Source: Brasenia schreberi (lineage: Eukaryota; Streptophyta; Magnoliopsida; Nymphaeales; Cabombaceae). Taken from it: 64,000 bases of DNA. The notes under the pieces are model-generated. The model searched no databases and was not told where the DNA came from. It was given only the letters and a program-made list of their open reading frames with translations. The translations under genes were made by a program, and so were the position numbers. Shown here in pieces: positions 23,905 to 38,400 of the stretch; positions within the stretch are counted from its first letter, which is position 1, and every line of letters begins with the position of its first letter. The stretch spans positions 9,251,501 to 9,315,500 of the forward strand of contig JAYKKT010000080.1 of the NCBI GenBank assembly GCA_036023115.1, given 5' to 3'.

Positions 23905-24090
23905 GCTCCGAAAGTATTAGCTCATTGGCGGGCTCATTGACGCAAACTGTGAGTGGTGAGTTCGATTCCTGGGGGGTGCATGTGTGTGTGGTAAGCTTCG
24001 GTCTCTCATTGCAATCAAAAGTTAAATAAAATAACATAAACAAGCTTAAAACAAGGTCATGTGCAACTTGGTATATGTCATTCACATAAT
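23905..24090 (+). mobile_element. tRNA-derived SINE-like sequence
   Basis: A box resembling the RNA polymerase III A box (TTAGCTCATTGG at 23917-23928) is followed about 30 bp later by a B-box match (GTGAGTTCGATTCC at 23956-23969), then a TG-rich stretch and an A-rich tail region near 24015-24045. The A box, B box and tail order is that of plant tRNA-related SINEs. It is not a working tRNA: no cloverleaf was found. Confidence 0.5.
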
Positions 24091-24377
24091 ATTCCTTTTA
24101 GAACCAATAACTAATTTATTAAAGTTAAGAAATATTAAGCAAATGTAACCATCATTAATATAACGGTATGATACCCTTCCATGCTCCCTTCTCAAGGAAC
24201 TAATTATACCAGTGGCCCTCCTCCGGGTAGAGATACTGTCTCAGTTTTGTTGGCTCCGGGTCTGGTTTTAGACGGGTTTCGGTTCTGGTTTTGTACGAAG
24301 CCACATGCTCTTCTTTGTAAGATGTCTACTTTAATGACAAATATGTCAGTCATCATCGGCGTATGAAGGCAGCCTCT

Positions 24378-26560
24378 TACATCAACAACCACTATGCCCT
24401 TTCCCACACTACATGGGGTTGACAACAAGGATTCTTTGTTTCCACATAGTCCTATCATGTGTCATGCTATCAATTCGCTCAATATAAACTAGATCATTCT
24501 TTATTGTTTTGTTCCAACACTTTTGTGGACGTCCTCTCCTTCTTTTAACATTTTCACAATCTATTTTTTCAATCTTCTTATGAGAGCATCATTGAGTCAT
24601 CTTTTACATTTTCAAATCATCTTAAACAATTTTCTCTTATTTTATCATCTATTGGTGCTACTCCCAATTTGTTTCTAATAACCACATTATATATGTATAT
24701 GGTATTTCCTTGTGTGATCACTCATCCATCTCAATATCTTCATTTCTTCTATGGACATCTTTTGCACATGTTAATGATTAACCACCAACACTCATAATCA
24801 TAAAACATAAAAAGTCTAATTATTGCTTTATAATATTTATATTTCAACTTTAATGATATCTTCTTATCAAACAGAATACTGAATCCCCCTCTCTATTTTA
24901 ACCAACAAGCATTAATTCTATGCGTAACATCTCTATCAATTTTTTCATCACTTTGAAAAATTGATCCTAGGTATTTAAAACTTTTCTTGTGAGGTATGTA
25001 TTGTATGCCAATCTTAATTTATGTCCTTTAAAGTACCCAAATGATCAAACTTACATTTCAAATATTATGTCTTTGTTCTACTAAGTCAGAAGCCTTTACT
25101 TTCTAACATTTCTCTTCATAGTTTCAATTTCCTATTAACTTTTTCTTTATACTCATCCACTAATATAATGTCATCTACAAATAACATACACCAATCTACT
25201 TCATCTTGAATATGTTTTGTTAACTCATCAATGATCAATATAGATGAATATGGACTTAAAGTTGATTCCTATTGTAACCCAATCTTAACTTCAAAAGAGT
25301 TTGTCATTCCTTCATTAGTCCTCCTCATGCATGTTTTGCACCATTGTACATGTCTCTTATAAGATATAATGTCAATGGAATATCTTTCTTTTCCAAAGTT
25401 CTCCAAAAAACATCTCTTAGCATCTTACCATAAGTTTTTTCTAAATCAATAAATATCATTTAAAGGTTCTTCTTTTTTGCTCTAAAATTTTTCATAAGAT
25501 ATCTTAATAGGTGAATCGCTTAAATAGTAGATCTACTGAGCGTAAATCTGAATTGGTTCTTTGTCATACTTGATACTTGTCCTAACCTAAATTCGATAAT
25601 TCTTTTCTATAATTTCATAGTATGACTCATTAACTTGTTACCTCGATAATTTACATAATTGTGAATGTTTCTCTTATTCTTATATATGGGTATAAGTATA
25701 CTTACTCTTCGTTCCTCGTGAATCTTTTGGTTTCTTCATATTTTATTAAATAGTTTTATGAGCTAAGTGAGCCCAATCTCTCTTAAAAAATTTCATACTT
25801 CTATATGAACATTGTTTGGTCCTACAGATTTAACACCCTTCATATATTTAAGAGTCTCTTTAACTTTATTTTTTGAATACACCGATAAAAAATGTGGTTT
25901 ATATACTTTTTTAATTTGACTAACTTTCTTAAGCTAATACTATCATATGTATTTTCATTAAAAAGCTTATAGAAATAATTTTTACATCTATTTTTGATAT
26001 CATTATTTGCTACTAGAATCTTCTCATCCTCATCTTTGATGCAACTAACAAAAGTAAGATCTTTAGTTTTTTTATATCTAACCTTAGCTATCATAAAAAT
26101 ATCTCTTTTACCTTCTTTTTGAGTTAAACTTTTTATATAAATTCTCTTAAATTTTAGCTTTTACTTCACTAACAACTTTTTTTGCTTCTTTTTTCGCTTT
26201 CTTATAAGTGTCCCAAGTTTAACTAGTCTTTTTGATATAATGCAATTTGTAACAAGCCTTCTTTGCCTTTTATTTTATCTTGCACTACTTCACTCTATCA
26301 CCAAGCTTCTTTTTATGCCTTTACGCCTCCCTTAGATTCGCCTAACACATGTTTTGTCACTTCTCTAATATGTATAGTTATATTATTTCACATATTAGAA
26401 GGTGTACCTACATCATTTCAAGCATCTCCTTGAAGGACTTTCTATTTAAATATATATTCTTTCTCACATTTGAAGTTTCACCATCTAGTTTGAATAACTC
26501 TACGCACTATATTCTTCTTTGTTCACTTTTTTACCTACATGTTCAACTATTTATCCTTAA
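24378..26560 (-). mobile_element. RTE-type LINE, reverse strand, decayed (copy A)
   Basis: Read on the minus strand, it begins in the endonuclease/RT linker (near 26540), passes a segment with [17 protein letters not shown] (26055-26005) that is also in the other copies, and the reverse transcriptase region (about 25830-25130). It ends with the RTE 3' signature, ATGTAGTGTGGGAAAGGG-like sequence and a short GTT repeat tail at 24378-24420. Stops and frameshifts are everywhere. The 5' end is truncated, so the endonuclease is missing. It is more diverged than the copies inside gene 2. Confidence 0.75.
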
Positions 26561-27106
26561 TTTGAACTTTGAACACGAGTCATGCAAGCATTTCATATAC
26601 TGCGTAACATAGGTGGGACCTACGACATTGACCACCTCTTAACAAGAATTATGGCGTCATAGCTATATATGTGTGTATATGTATAAATATATATAAATAG
26701 AGAGTGTAGTTCATGCACACATTAATTCATACTTAAACATGTTTTTAAATCTCAATCATTTGATTTACAATTAAAATTAAAATTTCAAAAGCAAAAGAAA
26801 TCATTGATATTTTTTGGATCACAATAAATATGCTCGGTATAAGTTGCTTTTTGACTCAAAGATTTCAACCATTGATTTTCATGATCAAAGGGTTGAGGTC
26901 TTTGAGCATGGATGAGTATGCACATGTACTATTTTCTCCATATATATATATATATAATACATGAAGAGAGAGGGAGGGAGACCATAATCTATAATACATG
27001 GTTGAGATCTACTCATCGAAAAATGTATAAATTACCATAGTTCTTGAACATGGATATTATGACGTGTACATAGTTAGCTTTATGAAGAAAAGTACTATAC
27101 GTTGTG

Positions 27107-27194
27107 TATTCAACAAATGTACATCACACTTTTATGGTATACAATACCAATATTCAACAAACGTACATCACACTTTTGTGGTATACAATACCAA
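27107..27194. repeat. 44-bp tandem duplication
   Basis: Two adjacent copies (27107-27150 and 27151-27194) starting TATTCAACAAA, differing at two positions. A recent local duplication. Confidence 0.9.
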
Positions 27195-28929
27195 CTTCTT
27201 TAGATCCTAGCTTGTCCTTGAGCAAGCTGATACCAACAGCCGAAGAGCACAATCCTCTTCTTGAACTTTTATCCTGAATTTACTATGAATTGTCACTGGA
27301 AAAAAAAAGCAGTAGAGAAATGAATTTAGATCTCCCTCAAACGAAAGATCCCATAAATAGATGCACACACATGGAGATTATATATAGAGAGAGAGGGAGA
27401 GAGAGAAATGTTCAATTCTATTTTATGATACTTAACTGTTCAATTTTTGAGGTGAGCAACTAAGATGATAAAATAAAAAAACACTTAACGTACAACAGTA
27501 TAAGAATACATTTAACTCAAATCCTCATTGTCATCATGTCAAACAAAAAATGATGATGTTTAAGTAGATCTAAGCACGGATGAGGATTGTACATTTATCA
27601 AAATATATATAGAAAACCGGTTCTTACGCACCTCTTACAATCACTCATTACCTTTCAATGGTATGAGTATAATTTTTTTTTAAATTCTAAAAATAAATAA
27701 AAGATAATGTTATTACACTCATAACCCAAAAGTAATGGTTAAAAATGAGTTGATCTTTCCGGTGTGGGAAAAGATCCAATTAGTGTCTCTCTATATATCT
27801 ATATATATAGGGTGCACAATCACATATAATCTCCCATTTTATATTATTCCATTGTTTCAACTACCGGCCACCACTCTCTATGAACTCTTTCTATCCTCCA
27901 CTTTTAAAACAACTGTGTTCGAAACTACCAATGCAACCACTAAAATCACTTAAAAAAAACTATATATAAATATATAAATAAATAAATATATATATATATA
28001 TATATATGTAGTTTTGTGACTTGTTTAGATTTTAGAAGTAGTTTTGCTCATAACAACATCGATTTTATCGAATTAGTTTTGGTAAGTGGAGGAATAATGG
28101 AAGATAGGGGAGGATAGTGACATGTGGTTGAAGCAGTGGAATCATGTTAAATTGGGATGATGTATATACACCATATATCATTATGCATATAGAACTATAG
28201 GCACACAAGCATGCATGAGTGCACATGTGCACACACACACACATATACACACAAAAGCTTGCACATATATGCTATTATTCTATATACTACTAAATTAAAA
28301 ATTAGTTAGATACATGATGCCCTCACGAACGAATATAATATTATATCTAAACGCGTTGGAAAATATTAATAATGGGAAGGGTTTACCTAGCTTAGGTGAT
28401 CAATAGAGATGAGATAATGAGTGGAAAGAATTGGTCATTTACTAATGAACTTATTCTTGAAAAGAAAAGAAAAATGAACCACACCTCTATAACGTGTCAA
28501 AAGCCATCAGCTTCCAAATCCAACTAAACAAGTCCATAGCACAGAACACAGGAATGGTGGCCATGTTTGTGGTCAAAGGGGGATACACGGTTTAAAGTGA
28601 GAAGCACAAGAAGGCAGAGAGAGAGAGAGAGAGAACAAGTATTTTCACCGTATTAAAAAATGTTTCTAGTTAGGGGATGCAGCCATTTCGTGTTTTGGGT
28701 AGCGCTGAGAACGATAACATCCTGTCATCTTCTTGTCGAAAACAAGACGACCGTAACACGACAGTATATTTGTTCACTTTCGGTGTATGCAAATGTATAT
28801 TTTTCAAGTTGTGTGTGTTTTAGATTGTAGATCGTGTTTTTGTGTCTAAAATTGCTAGTGAATTTGTGTTGTAGGTTGTGTTTGTGTCGTGTTATTCCTT
28901 CAAGATGTCAAAAATGGGCTAAACACATG

Positions 28930-29050
28930 CCCAAAGCCTTAGCTCAATGGTAGGGTGTATTAACGCCCGTGTTGTTGGTAGGGAGTACATGTTGTGGCCT
29001 CATCTTATATAGGCAAATCCCATAATGTATCACCTCGCCTTGTTTTTTTT
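28930..29050 (+). mobile_element. Possible SINE remnant
   Basis: TTAGCTCAATGGTAGGGTGT (28940-28959) is a good A-box-like sequence for a tRNA-derived SINE. A degenerate B-box-like stretch follows near 28972. No tRNA fold and no clear tail are seen, so this is weak. Confidence 0.3.
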
Positions 29051-29642
29051 AATGTCATTTTGAATGGACATAAAGACCGACTTGCAAGGACATGTTAGTC
29101 TTGGGTTTTCACTTATGTATATTTTGATAGCTTTTATATTATCCTTTGTTTTATTTTAGTGTTTGAAACGACATGTTCGTCGAGGTCCTTGGCGCACAAG
29201 GCACCGGGCCACATCCCTCCTGGCTAGGGGATTGACTTGAAAGAACCTCTGAGTTGAACCCCACGAGTTGGACGTCTCAGGTACGCATATCTGTAGCATC
29301 TGACCTAACCCCAGCTTGCAGTGGTAAAGAAAACGACCCCACATGATCAAGAGCTTCAACAATCAATTCCAGTATATGACTATTTATTTATCTTTTCGTA
29401 TCATGCAGTTATTGCGCCTTTATATTAATTTAACTGCTATAGGTTATTTTCAATTAATATTCATAGGGTAAAAATGGTGTATCCCACTGCAATAATAAAT
29501 GCATTGAGACCCACCATTTTATAATTATTATTCAATAAATTTGGTACTAAATTGATGGATCCTAACTGCAATAAATACAATGGAAACCATCATTTTATAA
29601 GTATTGAATATGTTACTCATTTAGCATAACTTAGTTCTCTGT

Positions 29643-29643
<1 letters not shown>

Positions 29644-29713
<70 letters not shown>
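29644..29713. repeat. (TA)n microsatellite
   Basis: Uninterrupted TA dinucleotide run of about 70 bp. Confidence 0.95.
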
Positions 29714-29715
<2 letters not shown>

Positions 29716-30279
29716 AGATGCATCTAAAGTAGCACTTTTGAATGCTAGCCCTTACCAGCATGCATGGCTTTAGACCTGACTACTGAAAATAAACTGTTCT
29801 TCCCTGTGCTGGTTGCTTATTCTCTCTCCTTCAATTTGCATAATATTCTAATTATATATAGAGAGGGAAAGGGAGAGTAGAATATGAGATATTCATCTAG
29901 AAAGCACTTGGACATGCTAGCCTATACTAGCATAACTTTAGATCCAGTCAAACCTGACTACCGGAAATAGACAGTTGTATGTGCTGGTTGCCTCTCTTCC
30001 TATCCTTCATTTCCTCCAGCAATACTTTAGGCGCATCCACCTCCGTCACAGGCTCCTCACCGTCATGAGCTGCAAGAGATGGGTTTGCCCGTGTTACCAC
30101 TGGCAGAGAGTTGTCGCTAGGACTCAAACTTCTATTTGCATAGCATAAGTATATTTTAAAAGGTTTAAAAAAATGAAAGATAATGATTAGACTGATGCTC
30201 GTGTGAAAAGCATGATGGAGTATGAGTAAGCGGGTCAGTGATATGCAGGACACAATCTCTCTCTCTCTCACTCTTTCTA

Positions 30280-30302
30280 TATATATATATATACATACAT
30301 AC

Positions 30303-30376
<74 letters not shown>
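30280..30376. repeat. (TA)n/(CATA)n microsatellite
   Basis: Alternating TA runs interrupted by ACATACAT, about 95 bp. Confidence 0.95.
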
Positions 30377-30377
<1 letters not shown>

Positions 30378-32284
30378 ATGGCTCATCGATCAATATACCA
30401 TATGGTAGGTACCCACTTTCACTTGCATATAGCATCTAACTACCAAATGTGATCCTCTAACCATGTGGATGGTTTAGAGCTTATTAACTTTAATGCACAT
30501 AGGATTTTGATTTTAAGATCATGAATAGTAGTAGCTCATAATTCATGAAGAAATAATGCCCTGGGTAAGGCAGAAATTTCATGTAGCAAAATCTCTAACA
30601 CATCAACCAAACAATAGATCACCTTACCAGGTGATCCTCACAGACTGAATGTCGTTAATTCGATACCCGTGGTGTGCATATGGCTTTCACAAAAAAAATG
30701 TAAAACATGAACGTAGCAGATAGAAGATGTTATTTACATTTTAATGGCTAGGTTTTGCGTCTTGGCGTTCGAAAAAAGATGCATACAGTGCTAATACAGG
30801 AACAATTTGATATCCCATTAGCCATTAGGATTTTGCATATTAATCATTGATTGATCAAACAGAGACTTCGCGACTAAAAGAAATAATGATTTTTCATGAA
30901 ATTTCCTCTCTTCGAGTGAATCGGATATAGATAGATAAGATCGATCCCTGAAATACCCATTTCAGATATTCCTCAATGTCCTGTTCACAAATGTTAAAAG
31001 GAGGTGAGTAATATTATGCTTCATGAAAGAATAACAAACATTTTTATGCAAGGTAGGTTAAAGATAGACACAAAAATAATGTAATTTTGTCAAAATAATT
31101 GATTAATAAATCAGATTTTACAAAACTTTTAATTTGGTATATAGATATTTAAACCACTTAACTAGTCTTATGTGTTAGCGCTGTATAAAGAAATCATATG
31201 AATAGTACACCTCGCCTTATACTTGATCATTAATATAGTAGTTCAACATATTCCGAACATATCAAGTACATTTTACTGCTTTTTCAAAAGTGCACCATGG
31301 TGCGAGCTACAAAGTAGAAGATGCACTCTTTCTTATATATATATGAGAGAGAGAATGATTGGATTCCACTTGCATTGACACTTTACTCAAACTCACTATT
31401 TTTTTAGATGGCATGAATTCAATAAAAATGTTAGTACTTTTTAAAAGTTCTCTACAAATTTTGAAATTAAACTCATGTCACCCAAAAGCAATAGGTAAGC
31501 TAATACTGGTGTGAGTAAAATCCAATTTGCATACACACATATATGTATAGCAAATGCATAGCTTTCAATGCACAATTTTGTAAAATATTCACTTTTCAAC
31601 CACATCAATTATAGAGATTTGAGTTAAAAGTATTATTTATACTTTTATATGTTTCATTTAATATATTTTATTTTATTAACTCAATTGTTTCTTGAAAGAT
31701 CTAACAATGGAGATGTTTATATAAAATCATGTGTCGAAAAACATTATATATTTACAACTATCGCTTTACCTCTCTCTTTATTTATATATACTTGTTCTGC
31801 TTTTGAGGTATATGAGTAAAATAAAATTGTTCTTCATTTTTTTTTAAGTTTCAAGCATAAGAAATAAAATTATATTTCATCCTTTCTAAAAAATTCTTAT
31901 TTTTTAAGTTACACTCATACAACCCAAAAGCAACGAGTGATTGGGAGATATATTGTGTGTGTTGAAATATGCAAACAGTTCTACGCAAATAAAGTTATTG
32001 TATTTGATTATCTATTTTATTGTTAAAAACCAAGATGTAACATGTACCATGTTTTGGATCTGGACCATTCATCAATGACACTGGGAGCGGCCCGACACTA
32101 GCTTCTATGAGTGAGTGTAAAAGTATCCTGTTGCTATGCTAAAATGGAAACGGGGTCGTCACCTCATTAGCTCAGTGAACTGCGGTGAACTCGGTGTCGT
32201 TAGTGAATGATATGTTGGATTGCAATTGGTTGCGTAAAAATGGTGTCTTCATCACCAAGCCACCCATCCTTTTTTCGTTTTTTT

Positions 32285-32417
32285 GTGTGTGCGAGAGAGA
32301 TAGAGACAGAGAGAGAGAGAGAGAGGAGTCACTTGGAGGGTCCCGTCTTCCCGCACAGAACGGAAGCATAACTATCTCAATCTGTAAATAAACATAATTG
32401 GTCGTGGGAGTCTCTGT

Positions 32418-32451
<34 letters not shown>

Positions 32452-32453
32452 GC
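32285..32453 (+). promoter_or_regulatory. GA-rich 5' leader of the Raf-like kinase gene
   Basis: Two GA runs (about 32295-32325 and 32417-32452) lie immediately upstream of the ATG at 32472. GA/CT repeats are common in plant core promoters and 5' UTRs (family knowledge). No TATA box was assigned. Confidence 0.4.
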
Positions 32454-32471
32454 AAATTCTGGATCACCATC

Positions 32472-35400
32472 ATGTCTAAGATGAAACATCTTCTCCGGAA
32501 ACTCCACATTGGGGGAAATTGTGAGGCCAATGGCCGGCATGCCTACTCTTCCTCTGCTTCTTCGTCTTCTTCCGCCATTCCCGCTTCCGTCGATCACGGG
32601 AGATCGCCGGAGCCGCCACCAGGGATAGAGGATCGCCGGAACTCCCCGTCTTCATTGACGTTGGGGACGGCGAGATTGGGGGTTGATGGTGCCGCGGCCG
32701 ATCGAAGGGACGATGCCCTAAATTTCAGCCTGTTGGAGGAGGAGTACCAGATGCAGCTAGCGCTCGCCATCAGCGCTTCCCATCCCAACACCAACGAGGA
32801 CCCCGAATCCATTCAAATTAAGGCCGTGAAGAGGATCAGTTTGGGGTGTTCTCCGTCTCCGGGGACGACCCTCGTCGAGTTCCTCTCTCTTCGCTACTGG
32901 GTGAGTCTCTTCAGTCTCCTTTGTGCTAACAGAGATTCTTCCCAATCTTCGTATGGCTGAAATCGCTCTGGTTTTTGTTAGAACTGTAGCTGTTTCATTT
33001 TTCTTTGGATGGTCCTCTGTAGAGTTATTGACTTGATTATCCGGGAATGAAAGGGTGACACTTCGACCATGAAAAAACATAAGTGCTGGTAAAATTGTTC
33101 GTCTTTTGTTTCAGAGTAATTTCCTTTGCAGAGATTGATGGTTGATATATTTTATGTTTATTAATTGGTGAACACAATGATACAACCACTAGGTTCCTGT
33201 ATTGGTCATATTGGGAAGATAAAATCTAAAGACCGTACCAATGTTTATCAGTGAAGCTGTTGTGATGTCTTTATGCTATGCAATTTCGTGATAACAATGC
33301 ATAATCATTATTGTGATTTTGTCTTGAATCTCAGTTATTTCAGAGTTGCAACTGAATACAAAGGGATAGGGATTTACATCACCCGATATAGTGTATGAGC
33401 TTGCGGTAAAGGTGACCTGTAGGCCTTCTACCTCCGCCATGATATTACAATAAGCTCTATCTCAAAAGGTTCTAAACTGGCAGAAGTAACGGCACATCTC
33501 TCAATGCTAAAAATGGAGATGTAGATTTTCTCTATAAAACCATGTTAACATTACTAGTTATTCAATTAATCCATTAATTCACCACAGGAGCAAAGAAGAT
33601 AGCAAGAATTATTTGATCAACATTATCTAGCATTACTTTATTATATTTAATTACTCGTCATAATAAATTTTTCCTTTTGTGGTTCCACATATATTCTTAT
33701 TAAAAGACTAAGAGGTTTTTGGTCAAGATTGGAGTGTGGCACCAGCTTCATTATTATTTTCTAAATGTTGTTTGAACCAATGTTATAAATATCATTATTT
33801 TAACTGAAACGATTCAGGTATATGTATCACAATAGATATATATTGCACCTGTATCACAATGTGTCGTACGATATACTGTGATACGGGTATTGTCGTATCT
33901 ATGATACATTGCAAATTTAAGAAAACACATTTTTTAGAAAAAATAAAAGGTTGAGTGTGTTTAAAGTTTAAACCCATCTAACACAACTTCTTTTGCTCCT
34001 TTTTGCATGTCTAACTCTATCTCTCTTAAAGACCAACTCTTTTCTCTCTAAAAATCCCTTATTTATTCTACATTTATTAATAATCATTTATTATAAGTTT
34101 CAAAATGAGGCCCAAGAGTGATGTATGTATGTGACTTAGTTTGTTTTGATGTTGAATTCATTGTCTCTTGGTATGGTACAAGTTGCATAACTTTTTTCAC
34201 AATTTAAAAAAAATATTTTTAATGATTTTTTAGAAAATCATTTTTAAAACAACTTGTTTTGATGTTTTAAATACCTAGGGTCAATTTTTCAGAGTGAGGA
34301 AGAATTGATGGAGATGTTATGCATAGAATTAATGCCGGTTGGTTAAAATGGAGAGGAGCATCAGGTATTCTTTGTGATAAGAATATACTATTAAAGTTAA
34401 AAGGTAGATATTATAGAGCAACAATTAGACCTGTCATGTTTTATGGTTCTGAGTGTTGGGCAGTTAATCATCAACATGTACAATAGATGTCCGTGACAGA
34501 AATGAAAATGTTGAGATGGATGAATGGTCATACAAGAAAAGACCATATACATAATGAGGTTATTAGAAACAAATTAGGAGTGACACCAATAGAGGATAAA
34601 ATAAGAGAATATCATTTAAGATGGTTTGGACATATAGAAAGAAGATCAAAAGAAGAACTTTTAAAAATGTATGAAAAACTTAATTTGAAAAATATTAAAA
34701 GAGGTAGAGGACGACCACACAAAAGTGTTGGAAAGAAATAATAAAGAATGGTCTAGCTTATTGTGAGTTAACTGCTAACATGGCACATGATAAGGCTTTG
34801 TGGAAACAAAGAATCCGTGTAGCCGACCCCATCTAGTATGGGAAAAGGCTTAGTTGTTGTTGTTTGTAATGATTTTTTAGAAAAATAATTAAAAAACACC
34901 TGTAGCACCATACCGTACGATACAATAAAGGTGTATCGGTGCCCCGCGCAATACAACCTCCGATACAATACTTATAACATTGCTTTGAACTGCATTTTTC
35001 ACCCTTGTGAAGATTGACATGATTAATAGCATAATATTATTCCTAGTGCATCATACCGCTTGGTTAGCTTGATGAACACCGATGCTGGTGCATCATGGGA
35101 CTCAATATTTAACTTGGGGCAAATTGTTTATATTTCCATTCTTAACCGTTTTCCTTGCTTTTCTGGCAGAGACATAATGTTGTTAATTATGATGAGAAGG
35201 TGTCAGATGGATTCTATGATGTTTTTGGAGTCATCCATGATCCAACTTCACAGGGGAAGTTTCCATCTCTCGTGGAACTTCAAGCAAGATCATTTGTAGA
35301 TGGTATGAACTATGAAATAGTTTTAGTAAACCGAAGTACTGATACAATGTTACAGAGGCTGGAGCAAACGGCAGCTTGTATTGCAGTAGAGTGCCAAGCC

Positions 35401-38400
35401 TTGGAAACTGGTCCTGTACACAGTGGTCTGATCCAAAAGATTGCAGACCTTGTTGTTGACAACATGGGTGGGCCAGTAAATGATGCAGATGAGATGTTAA
35501 GACGATGGACAGAGAGGAGTTATCAACTCAAAAGCTCCTTGAATTCTAGTGTTCTTCCCCTTGGCTTTCTGGCTATCGGACTCTCACGTCACCGTGCACT
35601 ACTTTTTAAGGTCAGGCGGTTCTTTTTCTTAATTGCCTTACAGTGGCTTTTTCACAATGCGTGAATGAGAGAAAGACCCAAGTTAAATACTTCTTCTAAT
35701 TTATGGAATATATTCTCAGTTGTACCATTAATTCTGTTTGAAGTTAGTCTATCCTTTACTCAATGAACTAACCAGATGCTAAAACCCCTAGGAATCATGA
35801 TTAGTATCCTAAGTAATGCAAAGACAGTAGATGTTCTTCATCTTTATGTTGTAGAAGATGTAAGGAACACACTGAAGTTGTGCTAGCAATCCATCGTGTG
35901 ATCTGCATGCAAACCTGAGTCCAACCTAGTCTTAACGTACTAACCCAATCTTGTAAATGAGCACAGTTGATTAACTGTGGGGCCATCACTTTCTTATTCT
36001 GGTTATGTTCTTCTGTTGCAACTTGACTTGTTTACTAGATATTACTTTTTGTTTCTCTAAGAGAAAAGGTGATTCAAATGAGACAATTCAGGTGCTTCAA
36101 CCTAACAATAGTAAACTAACTGTTCTCGTTTACACTGATTTGTCTAAGCTGAACGTATTTCCACCTTTCCTCAAATAGATGATCTGATGCTAAAAGACTG
36201 GCGAAGTGCTGCCCATCTTAATGGGTTATCCCAAATTAAAGTTACTCAGGAGAATAAACCTTTCCACGATTAGGAAAGGAGATGTTGCTATATCTAATTA
36301 CGACCTGTTGAAGTAATATGTACTAGTGTTAATTCAGATGAGTTCTTCTAACCTACAGAAATGATTAGGATTCAACTCTTTTCCACCTAAAATTCAGGAT
36401 GAAAATAATTGGATGTGTTTATCTCTATCTCTTTGCCGCCCGAATGTAGTGAAAAATTTTCAGAGGGGGTCTCCGCATTTTGATTATGGATGGATGCTGG
36501 GGGTAAGGAAGCTAGTCCTAGATAATAAGATTCGTATTGGTTCTTGGAATATCGGAACATTATCGGGTAAGCTAATGGAGGTGGTAGATACTATGATTCG
36601 GAGAAAGATTCATATTCTATGTTTACAAGAGACAAAATGGGTTGGAGAAAAAGCAAAGGAGATAGAGGATACAGGTTTTAAATTATGGTACTTAGGTAAA
36701 GAAAAGGCCCGAAACGGAGTTGGTATTATCATAAATAAAGATTTAAAGGAGAGTGTAGTAGACATACAACGATATGGTGACCGAATCATGACATTGAAAT
36801 TAGTGTTAGGAGCAGAGGTTTTGAATATAGTTTGTGCTTACGCACCCCAAGTAGGACTAGAAGATAGTATAAAGACAGTTTTTTGGGAAGAGTTAGATAA
36901 GGTGTTTCAAAAGATTCCACAAAGGGAGATGATTTGTTTAGGAGGAGATTTAAATGGACATGTTGGTAAAGAGGCATTAGGATATCAAGGGATTCATGGA
37001 AACTTTGGTTATGGGGATATAAATGAGGAAGGTAGGGAGATTTTAAATTTTGCTATGTCATTTGATCTCTTTATAGTCAATACAATCTTCAAAAAACGAG
37101 ATGAACATTTAATTACTTATAAAAGTGGCTTATCACAAACACAAATTGATTACTTTATTTGTAGAAAAAAAGATAGAGCGTGTTGTAAAGATTGTAAGGT
37201 AATTCCAGGAGAAAGCTTAACCACCCAACATCGACTTTTAGTTATGGATTTACAAATAAAAAAATAGACAAAGAAGAAAAGAGTGCATCGAGCTATTCGG
37301 ACTAAATGGTGGAACCTCAAAAGCGAGAAAGAAGATATATTTAAACAAAAAGTCCTTCAAGGAGATGTTTGGAATTATGTTGGCACACCCTCTGATATGT
37401 GGAACAATATGGCTATACATATTAGGAAAGTGGCGAAGATGTGTTAGGGGTATCTAAGGGAGGTGTACCGGCACAAAAAGAAGCTTGGTGGTGGAGTGAA
37501 GTAGTACAAAATAAAATCAAGGCAAAGAGGGCATGTTACAAATTACATTATGCTAAGAAAACTAGTGAAACTTTAGAAGCTTATAAGAAAGCAAAGAAGG
37601 AAGCAAAAAAGGCCGTTAGTGAAGCAAAAGCTAAGATTTGGGAGGACTTATATAAAAAACTCAACTCAAAAGAGGGTGAAAGAGATATTTTTAGGATAGC
37701 TAGGGCTAGAGATAAGAAAACTAAAGATCTTAATTATGTTAGATGCATAAAAGACGAGGATGAAAAAATTCTAGTGGCAAATGATGATATAAGAAATAGA
37801 TGGAAAAACTAATTTTATAATCTTTTTAATGAAAATAAAGATGTTAGTATTAGTTTAGGAGATTTAGCCAAGTCAGAAAAGTATATAAACCACAATTTCT
37901 ACCGACGTATTCAAAAGAATGAAGTCAAAGAGGCTCTTAAACATATGAAGAGTGGTAAATCGGTAGGACCAGATAATATTTCTATAGAAGTTTGGAAAAT
38001 AGTAGGAGAAATAGGAATCACTTGGCTTACAAGACTATTTAATGAAATATGGAAAAACCAAAAGATGCCCGAGGAATGGAGAGCAAGTACACTTATACCC
38101 GTATATAAGAACAAGGGAGACATTCAAAATTGTGCGGATTATCGAGGTATCAAGTTAATGAGTCATACTATGAAATTATGGGAAAGAATTATCGAACGTA
38201 GGTTAAGACAAGTATCAAGTACAACAGAGAACCAATTTGGATTTATGCCAGGTAGATCTACTATTGAAGCGATTCACCTTTTGAGACGTCTTATGGAACA
38301 TTTTAGAGCAAAAAAGAAAGACCTTCACATGATATTTATTGATCTAGAAAAAGCTTATGATAGGGTACCGAGGGAGGTTCTTTGGAGAACTTTGGAAAAA

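Larger units (their letters stand above)
26561..32284. other. AT-rich intergenic region, no recognised gene
   Basis: Low-complexity, AT-rich sequence with many TA microsatellites. No open frame has family resemblance; frames of alternating Ile/Tyr are translated TA repeats. Short repeats inside it are listed separately. Confidence 0.6.

Noticed and set aside
28935..28985. Possible tRNA gene from the TAGCTCAATGG box
   Set aside because: No matching acceptor or anticodon stems and no proper T-loop; better explained as a SINE remnant.
30165..30452. Frames rich in IYIYIY
   Set aside because: They are translated TA microsatellite, not proteins.
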